A DNA stretch of 64,000 bases, from assembly GCA_029960955.1 (NCBI GenBank), contig JASBVS010000024.1, positions 1-64,000 on the forward strand, given 5' to 3'. The notes beneath the pieces were generated by a model. It made no database searches and was not told where the DNA came from. It was given only the letters and a program-made list of their open reading frames with translations. A program made the translations under genes and the position numbers. The stretch is from Bacillota bacterium. GTDB lineage: Bacteria; Bacillota; Sulfobacillia; JAIMAT01. Position 1 is the first letter of the stretch. Each line of letters starts with the position of its first letter. Below, one piece after another: positions 10,924 through 17,820 of this stretch.

Positions 10924-11075
10924 GGGCGCCTCTCCTCCCCAGAGGGAACGCCTGTTCGCGGAAGGCCGGCTCGGCCCGTCCCGGCGGCCCTGCGCGCGCC
11001 CCGATAGCCGCCCGCCGCCCGGGGAAGGCTACTGCTGCGGACCGCCAGGAGCGGTACCGCAGGAGGTGGTCCCGG

Positions 11076-11465
11076 ATGGCAGAGGCGAAGGCTGGCCGCA
11101 ACCCGAGGGACGAGGCGCGCCGGCGGGCGGAGAACCGGAAGGCGGGCGCCCCCGAGGGCGCGGCGGGTGCGTCGGGCGCCGAGGCGCTGGACGACGCCGA
11201 CCTGCGCAGCGAGGGGTACGGCGCGCGCGGCGCCGCCGACGACAAGGCGCAGGCGGGCTGGTACGCGACGGCAGCGACGGACGCCGCCACCGGCGCGATT
11301 CGCCCGGGGGCTCCGGGTACCAGCCGGCAGGCCTCTCCCCGTTACGGCAACTCGCCCTACGACCGGGCCGGCAAGGCGGGCCGGGGGGCGGCCAGCGAGC
11401 GCGCCGGCGGCGCGCTGACGGAGTCGGACGACCGGGACGAGGAAGCGGAGGACGAGACCACCTGA
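11076..11465 (+). CDS. hypothetical disordered protein
   Basis: A 129-residue protein rich in Ala, Gly, Arg, Asp and Glu with almost no hydrophobic core, so it is predicted to be disordered. The N-terminus is basic (KAGRNPRDEARRRAENRK) and the C-terminus strongly acidic (TESDDRDEEAEDETT). In between are GYGARGAADDKAQAGWY and RYGNSPYDRAGKAGRG. A perfect AGGAGGT lies 8 bp before the ATG, which is the main reason to believe it is expressed. I do not recognise a family. A spore-coat or stress-related filler protein is possible, but nothing proves it. Confidence 0.6.
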   Translation: MAEAKAGRNPRDEARRRAENRKAGAPEGAAGASGAEALDDADLRSEGYGARGAADDKAQAGWYATAATDAATGAIRPGAPGTSRQASPRYGNSPYDRAGKAGRGAASERAGGALTESDDRDEEAEDETT

Positions 11466-11475
11466 ACCTCCGGAT

Positions 11476-11504
11476 CGCGCCGGCCATGAGGCGGCCCCGG
11501 CGCG
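11476..11504. terminator. hairpin between convergent genes (possible bidirectional terminator)
   Basis: CGCGCCGG (11476-11483) pairs perfectly with CCGGCGCG (11497-11504) around a 13-base loop, between the ends of the disordered-protein gene and the aldo/keto reductase gene. No T-run follows on either strand, so the terminator call is tentative. Confidence 0.35.
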
Positions 11505-11537
11505 CCGAGCCGGCGGAACGCGCCCGGCCGGCCGGGC

Positions 11538-12500
11538 TCAGCTCCCGGCGAGGACGGCCCGGGCGCGTTCCCATACCTCTTCGGGCAGTTCGAGGCCGGC
11601 GGCGGCCGCGTTCTCCTCCACGTGCTCCGGCCGGCTCGCACCCACCAGCGCGGAGGAGACCTCGGGACGCCGGAGCACCCAGGCCAGCGCGAAGCGCGCC
11701 AGGCTGAGGCCGGCCTCGGCGGCCAGCCCGGCCAGGCGCTCGACCCGTTCGAGGGCGCGCGGCTCGAGGTAGCGGGCCATGGAGCCGCCGGCGCCGGCCC
11801 GGCTGCCCCGGCTGCCGGCGGGGGGCTCCGCCCCGCGGCGGTACCTGCCGGTCAGGACGCCCTGGGCCAGCGGCGAGTAGGCGACGACGCCGATCCCCTC
11901 GCGGGCGCAGAAGGGGAGGATCTCCTCCTCGATCTCCGGCGCCAGCAGGTTGTAGTGCGGCTGGTCGGCGACGAGGCGCGCCCAGCCGTGGCGGTCCTGG
12001 ATGTGGAGCGCCTCGGCCATCTCGGGCGCGCTCCACTCGCTGACGCCCGCGTAGAGCACCTTGCCCTGGCGCTGCATGTCCTCCAGCGCCCGCAGCGTCT
12101 CCTCCAGCGGCGTCTCGGGGTCGAAGCGGTGGCAGTAGAAGAGGTCGACGTAGTCGACGCCCAGGCGACGAAGGCTTCCTTCCAGCGATTCCATCAGGTG
12201 CTTGCGCGAGAGCCCGCGGTCGTTGGGACCCTCCCCCACCGGCCAGAAGGCCTTGGTGGCCAGGACGTAGGAGCTGCGCGGCAGGCCGCGGAGAGCCTCG
12301 CCGAGGACGCGCTCCGCCTCGCCGCCCTGGTAGACGTCCGCGGTGTCGAAGAAGTTGACGCCCAGCTCGTAGGCGCGGCGGACGCAGGCGATCGCCTCCT
12401 CGCGGCCGACGCTTCCGCCGTAGGTGAGCCAGGAGCCCAGACCGATCTCGCTGACCCGCAGGCCGGCCCGGCCCAGGTGGCGGTATCTCATCCCTCTCAC
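11538..12500 (-). CDS. aldo/keto reductase, potassium-channel beta-subunit-like
   Basis: A 320-residue NADPH-dependent TIM-barrel reductase. The catalytic tetrad is visible: Asp and Tyr in FDTADVYQGGEAE, Lys in VLATKAFW, His in DLFYCHRFDP. Also present are LVADQPHYNLL and the cofactor region VVAYSPLAQGVLTGRY ... SSALVGASRPEH. Closest in style to the YghZ/Kv-beta subfamily, which reduces aldehydes and ketones such as methylglyoxal. The natural substrate is unknown. Confidence 0.92.
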   Translation of the reverse strand: MRGMRYRHLGRAGLRVSEIGLGSWLTYGGSVGREEAIACVRRAYELGVNFFDTADVYQGGEAERVLGEALRGLPRSSYVLATKAFWPVGEGPNDRGLSRKHLMESLEGSLRRLGVDYVDLFYCHRFDPETPLEETLRALEDMQRQGKVLYAGVSEWSAPEMAEALHIQDRHGWARLVADQPHYNLLAPEIEEEILPFCAREGIGVVAYSPLAQGVLTGRYRRGAEPPAGSRGSRAGAGGSMARYLEPRALERVERLAGLAAEAGLSLARFALAWVLRRPEVSSALVGASRPEHVEENAAAAGLELPEEVWERARAVLAGS

Positions 12501-12637
12501 GCCTCCCGGCGACGCGGCGGAAGGGGCCGCCCCCTCCGCCGCCGGAACGTTCCGGACAAGTCACCAGCGTAATCCCGGCCCGTGGCGCGTGCAAAGGCGA
12601 GGCGGGCTACTATGGGGGCGAAGGAGGGTGGGGCCGC

Positions 12638-13810
12638 ATGGCCGCTAGCCGTCTCGCCGGCGGCTGGAGCCGCTACGCGCGCCAGATGATCCTGGCCGAG
12701 GTGGGGCCGGAGGGGCAGGAGCGGCTGCGCGACGCCTCGGTGCTGGTCGTCGGCGCGGGCGGGCTCGGTTCGCCCGCCGCGCTCTACCTGGCGGCCGCCG
12801 GGGTGGGGCGGATCGGGCTGGTGGACGGCGACCGGGTGGAGATCACCAACCTCCACCGCCAGATCCTCCACGGGACCGCCGACCTGGGCCGCCCCAAGGT
12901 GGAGTCGGGGCGGTCGCGGCTCCGGGCGCTCAACCCCGACGTGGAGGTGGTCGCCCACCCCGTCGCCCTGACCGCCGCCAACGCGCTGGAGATCCTGCCC
13001 GAGTACGACCTGGTCGTCAACGGCTCGGACAACTTCCCCACGCGCTACCTGCTCAGCGACGCCTGCGTCCTCCTCGGCAAGCCCTGGGTGGACGCGAGCG
13101 CGCTCCGCTGGGAGGGACAGGTGACCGTCTTCCAGCCGGGTGGCGGCTGCTACCGCTGCCTCTTCCCCTCGCCGCCGCCCCCGGGGAGCGTGCCCAGCTG
13201 CGCCCAGGCCGGCGTGATGGGCGCGGTGACCGGCGTCCTCGGCAGCCTGGAGGCGGTGGAGGCGATCAAGCTGCTCCTGGGCGTCGGGCGGCCGCTGGTC
13301 TCCCGCCTCCTTCTCTACGACGGGCTGGAGGCCGACTTCCAGGAGCTCGTCTGGGGGCGGAATCCCGGCTGCCCGGCCTGCGGCGACCGTCCGACGATCC
13401 GGGCCCTGGTCGACTACGAGGCCTTCTGCGGCCTCGACGGGGCGACCGCGGCGCAAGAGGCGGGCGAGGCCGGCGCCGGCCTCGCCGGGGAGGTGCCGGA
13501 GCTCGAGCCTGAGGAGGCGTGGCGGAGGCTGCGCGAGGAAGGGGCCCAGCTCGTGGACGTGCGCGAACCGTGGGAGTTCGCGGAGATGCGGATCCCGGGC
13601 GCGCGCTCGATCCCGCTGGAGGAGCTTCCTGCCCGCGCCGGGGAGCTGGAGCCGGGGCGGCCGCTGATCGCCGTCTGCTTCTCCGGGCCGCGCAGCGCCC
13701 GCGCGGTCCGCCTGCTGCGCGACCGGGGCTTCGCGGAGGCGTACAACCTGGCGGGCGGGCTCCTCGCCTGGGAGCTGGCCGGCCTGCCGCTGGAGCGGGA
13801 CGGGATGTGA
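12638..13810 (+). CDS. moeB: MoeB/ThiF-type sulfur-carrier adenylyltransferase fused to a rhodanese domain
   Basis: 390 residues. Residues 10-255 form an E1-like adenylyltransferase: VVGAGGLGSPAALYLAAAG binds ATP, followed by DGDRVEITNLHRQ and NGSDNFPTRYL, with zinc pairs CYRC and CPAC. Residues 280-390 form a rhodanese domain with the active-site loop CFSGPRSARAV. Such MoeZ/MOCS3-like fusions activate MoaD/ThiS-type carrier proteins and load them with sulfur for molybdopterin or thiamin synthesis. moeA and mobB lie at 51.7-53.5 kb, favouring a molybdenum-cofactor role. ATG start with GGAGG upstream. The end overlaps dinB in ATGTGA, so translation is probably coupled. Confidence 0.88.
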   Translation: MAASRLAGGWSRYARQMILAEVGPEGQERLRDASVLVVGAGGLGSPAALYLAAAGVGRIGLVDGDRVEITNLHRQILHGTADLGRPKVESGRSRLRALNPDVEVVAHPVALTAANALEILPEYDLVVNGSDNFPTRYLLSDACVLLGKPWVDASALRWEGQVTVFQPGGGCYRCLFPSPPPPGSVPSCAQAGVMGAVTGVLGSLEAVEAIKLLLGVGRPLVSRLLLYDGLEADFQELVWGRNPGCPACGDRPTIRALVDYEAFCGLDGATAAQEAGEAGAGLAGEVPELEPEEAWRRLREEGAQLVDVREPWEFAEMRIPGARSIPLEELPARAGELEPGRPLIAVCFSGPRSARAVRLLRDRGFAEAYNLAGGLLAWELAGLPLERDGM

Positions 13811-15030
13811 GCGGGAAGGGCGACGAGGGGGAGAGGGCGCGACCGGGCGGCGGGCGGGCGGTTCTGCACTGCGACGCCGACGCCTTCTTCGCCGCGGTCG
13901 AGGTGCTCGACCGCCCCGAGCTGGCCGGGAAGCCGGTGATCGTCGGGGGCCTCGGGCCGCGCGGGGTGGTGGCCACCTGCTCCTACGAGGCGCGCCGCTT
14001 CGGCGTCCACTCGGCCATGCCCATGACGACGGCGCGACGGCTCTGCCCGCAGGCGGTCTTCCTGCCGGGGCGGCACGAGCGCTACCGCCAGGTCTCGCGG
14101 CAGATGTTCGCCGTCTTCGAGCGGTTCAGCCCCGTGATCGAGCCGCTCAGCCTCGACGAGGCCTTCCTCGAGGCCCCGGCGGCCGAGGCGGAGCGGCTGG
14201 CGGTCGAGCTCCGCGCCCAGGTGCGGCGCGAGATCGGCCTGGCGGTCTCGGTCGGCGTCGGGCCCAACAAGCTGGTGGCCAAGATCGCCTCCGACCTGGC
14301 CAAGCCTGACGGTCTCCGCGTCGTCCGCCCGGGGGAGGTGGCCGGCTTCCTCGCCCCGCTCTCCGTCCGCCGCCTCTGGGGGATCGGCCCCCGCACCGCC
14401 GAGGCGCTGGAACAGGAAGGGATCCGGACGGTCGCCGACCTGCGCGCCCGGCCCGAGGCCTGGTTCCGGCAGCGCTTCGGACAGCGCTGGGAGCAGGTGC
14501 GGCGCTTCGCCCTGGGCGAGGACGACCGGCCCGTGGCGCCGCCGCGCGAGGCCAAGTCCATGGGCGAGGAGGAGACCTACCCGCGCGACCTGGAGGACCG
14601 CCGCCAGCTTCTCCGCCGCCTGGCGGCGCTCAGCCAGGCGGTGGGCGCCCGCCTGCGCGCGCACGGGCTGGCCGGCCGCACGGTGACGCTCAAGCTGCGC
14701 ACCGGCGACTACCGGACGCGCACCCGCAGCCGCACGCTGCCGCAGGCGGTCGCCGGCGACGACCAGATCTACCGCGAGGCGGTCCTCCTCCTGGAGCGCG
14801 CCTGGGGCGGCGAGCCGGTCCGCCTCCTGGGCGTCCAGCTCTCGGGGCTGGAGAGGCCGCGCAGCGAGCAGCTCAGCCTGCTCGAGCGGGGGGAGGGGCG
14901 CCCGGAGAGGCTCTGGCGGACGGTGGACGAGCTTCGCGCGCGCTTCGGCCCGCGGGCCGTGCTCTGGGGCGCGGCGGAGGAATCCCGCCCGTCCCGTCGT
15001 ATGAAGCGGCAGCGGCGAGAGGAGGGGTGA
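13807..15030 (+). CDS. dinB: DNA polymerase IV (Y-family)
   Basis: 407 residues. The palm motif HCDADAFFAAVE carries the first metal-binding aspartate (Asp23), and SLDEAF gives Asp117/Glu118. The YEARRFGVHSAMP and VGPNKLVAKIASD segments are typical of DinB, followed by the little-finger domain from about residue 240. It performs error-prone translesion synthesis. The GTG at 13807 overlaps the stop of the preceding gene (ATGTGA). The open frame extends further upstream, but only inside the moeB reading region. No LexA-type operator was recognised nearby, as expected for an internal operon gene. It ends 9 bp before the next gene. Confidence 0.93.
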   Translation: MSGKGDEGERARPGGGRAVLHCDADAFFAAVEVLDRPELAGKPVIVGGLGPRGVVATCSYEARRFGVHSAMPMTTARRLCPQAVFLPGRHERYRQVSRQMFAVFERFSPVIEPLSLDEAFLEAPAAEAERLAVELRAQVRREIGLAVSVGVGPNKLVAKIASDLAKPDGLRVVRPGEVAGFLAPLSVRRLWGIGPRTAEALEQEGIRTVADLRARPEAWFRQRFGQRWEQVRRFALGEDDRPVAPPREAKSMGEEETYPRDLEDRRQLLRRLAALSQAVGARLRAHGLAGRTVTLKLRTGDYRTRTRSRTLPQAVAGDDQIYREAVLLLERAWGGEPVRLLGVQLSGLERPRSEQLSLLERGEGRPERLWRTVDELRARFGPRAVLWGAAEESRPSRRMKRQRREEG

Positions 15031-15039
15031 GCGTCGGCC

Positions 15040-15750
15040 ATGGGTGAGCTGGAGATCACCTGGCTCGGCCACGCGGCCGTCTTCGTCCGGACGCCGGGCG
15101 GGCGGCGGCTCCTGATCGACCCCTGGCTGGAGGGGAACCCGGCCTGCCCCGAGGCCTACCGGGGCTGGCGGGAGGCGGACCTGGTGCTGGTCACCCACGG
15201 GCACTTCGACCACCTGGGCGATGCGGTCCGGCTGGGTCGCGAGAGCGGCGCGCCGGTGGTCGCCATCCACGAGGTGGCCACCTACCTGGGCGGGCAGGGG
15301 CTGGGCAACGTGATCGGGATGAACAAGGGCGGCACCGTCGAGGCGGCGGGTCTCCGCGTCACCATGATCCCCGCCGAGCACTCGGGCGGCATCAGCGACG
15401 CCGACGGCCGCATCGTCGCCGGCGGGGCGGCAGCCGGCTTCGTGGTGACGCTGGAGGACGGGCGGCGGCTGCTGCACGCCGGCGACACGGCGCTCTTCTC
15501 GGAGATGCGGCTGATCGGCGAGCGGCTGCGTCCCCGGATCGGCCTGCTGCCCATCGGCGACCTCTACACCATGGGCCCGGCCGACGCGGCGCTGGCGGCG
15601 GCCTGGCTGGGCCTGGAGGACGTCATCCCGATCCACTACGGCACTTTCCCGGCGCTGACGGGGACGGCCGAAGCCTTCCTGGAGGCGGCGGGGGAGGTGC
15701 CCGGGCTGCGCGTCCACGTCCTCCGCCCGGGGGAGACCTACAAGGCTTGA
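15040..15750 (+). CDS. metal-dependent hydrolase, UPF0173/YtkL-type metallo-beta-lactamase fold
   Basis: A 236-residue MBL-fold protein of the UPF0173 family. It starts with ITWLGHAAV and has the zinc motif [10 protein letters not shown] (HxHxDH), [19 protein letters not shown] (metal-bridging Asp) and [11 protein letters not shown]. The precise hydrolytic substrate of this family is not known. It follows dinB by 9 bp, so it is likely cotranscribed. A sigma-A-like promoter for acpP begins at its stop codon. Confidence 0.9.
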   Translation: MGELEITWLGHAAVFVRTPGGRRLLIDPWLEGNPACPEAYRGWREADLVLVTHGHFDHLGDAVRLGRESGAPVVAIHEVATYLGGQGLGNVIGMNKGGTVEAAGLRVTMIPAEHSGGISDADGRIVAGGAAAGFVVTLEDGRRLLHAGDTALFSEMRLIGERLRPRIGLLPIGDLYTMGPADAALAAAWLGLEDVIPIHYGTFPALTGTAEAFLEAAGEVPGLRVHVLRPGETYKA

Positions 15751-15775
15751 GTCGGGCAGGGCCGCCGCGTATTGT
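15747..15775 (+). promoter_or_regulatory. candidate sigma-A promoter of acpP
   Basis: TTGAGT at 15747-15752 and TATTGT at 15770-15775 are separated by 17 bp, giving a transcription start about 75 bp before the acpP start codon. Confidence 0.5.
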
Positions 15776-15859
15776 CATTACGTCGCGGCGCGCCGAGCGA
15801 GCTGGCGCCGCACCGGAACGCGAACGACGACCCGACCACCGATCCGAGGAGGGCACGGG

Positions 15860-16099
15860 ATGGATCAGGAGATCTTCGACAAGCTGAAAGAAATCATCGT
15901 GGAAAATCTCGGGGTGGACGAGGAGAAGGTGACGCCGGAGGCTTCCTTCGTGGAGGACCTGGGGGCCGACTCGCTCGACACCGTCGAACTGATCATGGCC
16001 TTCGAGGAAGCGTTCGGCCTGGAGATCCCGGACGAGGACGCGGAGAAGATCTCCACCGTCCGCGATGCGGTGGAGTACATCAAGGCGCACCAGGAGTAG
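15860..16099 (+). CDS. acpP: acyl carrier protein
   Basis: A 79-residue acidic four-helix protein. The phosphopantetheine attachment serine is in [12 protein letters not shown] (Ser38). It carries growing acyl chains in fatty-acid synthesis in the cytosol. Length and sequence match AcpP closely. The upstream gene belongs to another pathway, the gene has its own promoter, and a strong terminator follows, so it is apparently monocistronic. Codon use contains more A/T than its neighbours (AAAGAAATC, GAAAATCTC), typical of a highly expressed conserved gene. GAGGAGG precedes the ATG. Confidence 0.97.
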   Translation: MDQEIFDKLKEIIVENLGVDEEKVTPEASFVEDLGADSLDTVELIMAFEEAFGLEIPDEDAEKISTVRDAVEYIKAHQE

Positions 16100-16167
16100 C
16101 GGCGGAGCCTTCCGTGGAGCCGGTCGGCGGCCGGCGAGCAGGCGGCGGGGAGGCAGGGCTGGTTGGA

Positions 16168-16196
16168 GGCCCCGGTAGGTGACCGGGGCCTTTCCT
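16168..16196 (+). terminator. intrinsic terminator after acpP
   Basis: GGCCCCGGT (16168-16176) and ACCGGGGCC (16182-16190) form a perfect 9-bp stem with loop AGGTG, followed by TTTCCTGTT. Confidence 0.85.
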
Positions 16197-16251
16197 GTTA
16201 GGCTGGGGAGCGTGGACCGGCAGGAGCCGGAGGACGTTGGGGGGAGAGCGC

Positions 16252-17199
16252 TTGCTGGAAGCTCCGGAGAGTCCGGCGAAGGCGGTCGGGGTGCGCTGGC
16301 GGGACCCCTTCCTGTGGAGCACGCTGGTCCTGCTGCTGGTCGCCCTCCTGGCGCTGGGCTGGGCCTGGCGCCTGCGCTCGGCCCGGGCCGGCGAGGCGGT
16401 GGGCAGCGTCAACGGCCAGCCCATCACCCAGGGCGACCTGCTCCAGGCGCTGGCGGAGCAGCCGGGCGGCACGCAGCAGCTGGCCAGCACGGTGGACCAG
16501 ATCATCTCGGAGCGGCTGGTCGATCAGGAAGCGCAGCGCAAGGGCGTCCACGTCACCGACCAGGAGGTGGAGAGCCGGCTCGCCCAGACGCGGAAGCACT
16601 TCGCCAGCGACCAGGCCTACCAGCAGGCGCTGGCCCAGGCGGGCGTGACGGAAGAGGTGCTGCGCAACAACATCCGGCTCAACCTGGAGCTGGAGAAGCT
16701 TCTGGGCGGCGGCGTCCGGATCACCGACCAGGCGATGCGCGACTACTTCAACCAGAACCACGCCCAGTTCGACACGCCCGAGCAGGTGCAGGCGCGCCAC
16801 ATCGTCGTGGCGACGCGCCAGGAAGCGGACCAGATCCGCCAGCAGCTGCTCGGCGGCGCCAGCTGGGCGCAGCTGGCCAAGGCCAAGTCGCTCGACGCGG
16901 CCACCAGCGGCAAGGGCGGCGAGCTCGGCTTCGTCAGCCCCGGCACGCTCGACCCGGCGCTGGAGTCGGCGCTCTTCGCCCTGAAGAAGGGCGAGATCTC
17001 GCAGCCCGTGCAGACCCAGGCCGGCTGGGAGATCGTGCAGGCGGAGGCGATCAAGCCGGCGGTTCCGGCCCGGTACGATCAGGTGAAGGACCAGATCCAC
17101 CAGATCCTCCTCGACCAGGCGATCCAGCAGAAGCTGCCCGCCTGGCTCGACCAGCTGAAGCAGAAGGCGAAGGTGACCAACCGCTACGGAGGTTCGTGA
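16252..17199 (+). CDS. prsA: parvulin-type peptidyl-prolyl isomerase, PrsA/SurA-like, membrane-anchored
   Basis: About 315 residues. A transmembrane anchor near residues 20-42 (FLWSTLVLLLVALLALGWAW) has no lipobox cysteine, unlike Bacillus PrsA. It is followed by a SurA-N/PrsA-type chaperone domain (GSVNGQPITQGDLLQAL onward) and a parvulin domain around residues 180-275 (QARHIVVATRQEADQIR ... GGELGFVSPGTLDPALE). It would fold secreted proteins outside the membrane. Start choice: the TTG at 16252 has GGGGGGAG about 6 bp upstream. A TTG 15 bp earlier at 16237 overlaps that purine run and is less likely. Confidence 0.85.
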   Translation: MLEAPESPAKAVGVRWRDPFLWSTLVLLLVALLALGWAWRLRSARAGEAVGSVNGQPITQGDLLQALAEQPGGTQQLASTVDQIISERLVDQEAQRKGVHVTDQEVESRLAQTRKHFASDQAYQQALAQAGVTEEVLRNNIRLNLELEKLLGGGVRITDQAMRDYFNQNHAQFDTPEQVQARHIVVATRQEADQIRQQLLGGASWAQLAKAKSLDAATSGKGGELGFVSPGTLDPALESALFALKKGEISQPVQTQAGWEIVQAEAIKPAVPARYDQVKDQIHQILLDQAIQQKLPAWLDQLKQKAKVTNRYGGS

Positions 17200-17238
17200 C
17201 GCGGGCGGCCGGACGGCGCGGCGCCGGCTCGCGTCCGT

Positions 17239-17267
17239 TTGACAGCCGGGGGAGCCGACCCTACAGT
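17239..17267 (+). promoter_or_regulatory. sigma-A promoter of selC
   Basis: TTGACA (17239-17244), a 17-bp spacer and TACAGT (17262-17267). The expected start, 7 bp after the -10 box, falls on 17274, the first base of the mature tRNA. Confidence 0.75.
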
Positions 17268-17273
17268 TCTGGC

Positions 17274-17368
17274 GGGAGCAGCTGGCGACTGGTGTCGCTC
17301 GCGGTCTTCAAAACCGTCGTGGGGCACGGGCTGTCCCGGGTGGGTTCGATTCCCACATGCTCCCGCCA
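17274..17368 (+). tRNA. selC: tRNA-Sec (anticodon UCA)
   Basis: A 95-base selenocysteine tRNA with encoded 3' CCA. The acceptor arm pairs GGGAGCA with TGCTCCC, followed by discriminator G and CCA. The D arm is the long tRNA-Sec type (GCGAC-TGGT-GTCGC). The anticodon loop CTTCAAA has TCA at 17308-17310, closed by a 5-bp stem. A long variable arm (about 17318-17335) and the T arm GTGGG-TTCGATT-CCCAC follow. Length and arm plan match bacterial selC (95 nt in E. coli). It decodes UGA as selenocysteine with SelA, SelB and SelD, none of which is in this window. Its presence supports reading the UGA at 48324-48326 as Sec. Confidence 0.95.
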
Positions 17369-17410
17369 TGGGATTTGACGGTTCGGTCAACCGGACCCGG
17401 ATTGGTCCGC

Positions 17411-17439
17411 GGAGCGGCATCGGAGTGGGATGCCGCTCC
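17411..17439 (+). terminator. strong hairpin downstream of selC
   Basis: GGAGCGGCATC (17411-17421) and GATGCCGCTCC (17429-17439) form a perfect 11-bp stem with a 7-base loop, extended by imperfect CGCG pairing. There is no T-run after it. It may terminate or stabilise the selC transcript. Confidence 0.5.
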
Positions 17440-17496
17440 CCGCGTAAGCTCCGCCCCCGAGCCGGAGAGGCTAGGCGGGCGGAGGTGAACGGGCCC

Positions 17497-17820
17497 GTGG
17501 GGGCGAAGCAGGATCAGCGATCCGAGGGCCGGAGGCCGCAGGCCGGAGCGGCGGCGCAGGCGAAGGCCGGTGCCAAGCCGGCGGCCGCGGCCGGCGGGAA
17601 GGGCAGGGCCAGGAAGGATCCTTTCGCGGGCGACGGCCCGCTGGCGCGTTTGAAGCTGGAGGTCGCCCGGGAACTGGGCCTGGAAGAGCGGGTCCGCTCC
17701 TCCGGCTGGGGTGGCCTGACGGCGGCGGAGACCGGCCGGCTGGGCGGATGGATGACCCGCCGGCTGAAGCGGGCGGAGAGCGGTGGGGAGAGCCGACGTG
17801 GAAGCGGGAGTGCTTCGTGA
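17497..17820 (+). CDS. small acid-soluble spore protein, alpha/beta-type (SspF-like), with N-terminal extension
   Basis: 107 residues. The C-terminal half (DGPLARLKLEVARELGLEE, then SSGWGGLTAAETGRLGG and WMTRRLKRAE) matches the alpha/beta SASP pattern, closest to the SspF subgroup (LAxELG ... GWGGLxAxxxGxxxxxxI). These proteins coat and protect DNA in dormant spores. The N-terminal roughly 45 residues are an unusual basic Lys/Arg/Ala/Gly-rich extension. The GTG at 17497 is chosen from GGAGGTG (17481-17487) 9 bp upstream. The 3' end overlaps the next gene by 23 bp. It is probably transcribed late in sporulation; no promoter was assigned. Confidence 0.82.
   Translation: MGAKQDQRSEGRRPQAGAAAQAKAGAKPAAAAGGKGRARKDPFAGDGPLARLKLEVARELGLEERVRSSGWGGLTAAETGRLGGWMTRRLKRAESGGESRRGSGSAS

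Noticed and set aside
16252-16330. PrsA-like protein as a lipoprotein
   Set aside because: No lipobox cysteine follows the hydrophobic segment, so it is better described as a transmembrane-anchored protein.
17239-17496. Open frame running from before the tRNA into the spore-protein gene
   Set aside because: It would translate the tRNA-Sec gene; the spore-protein start is set by GGAGGTG at 17481-17487.
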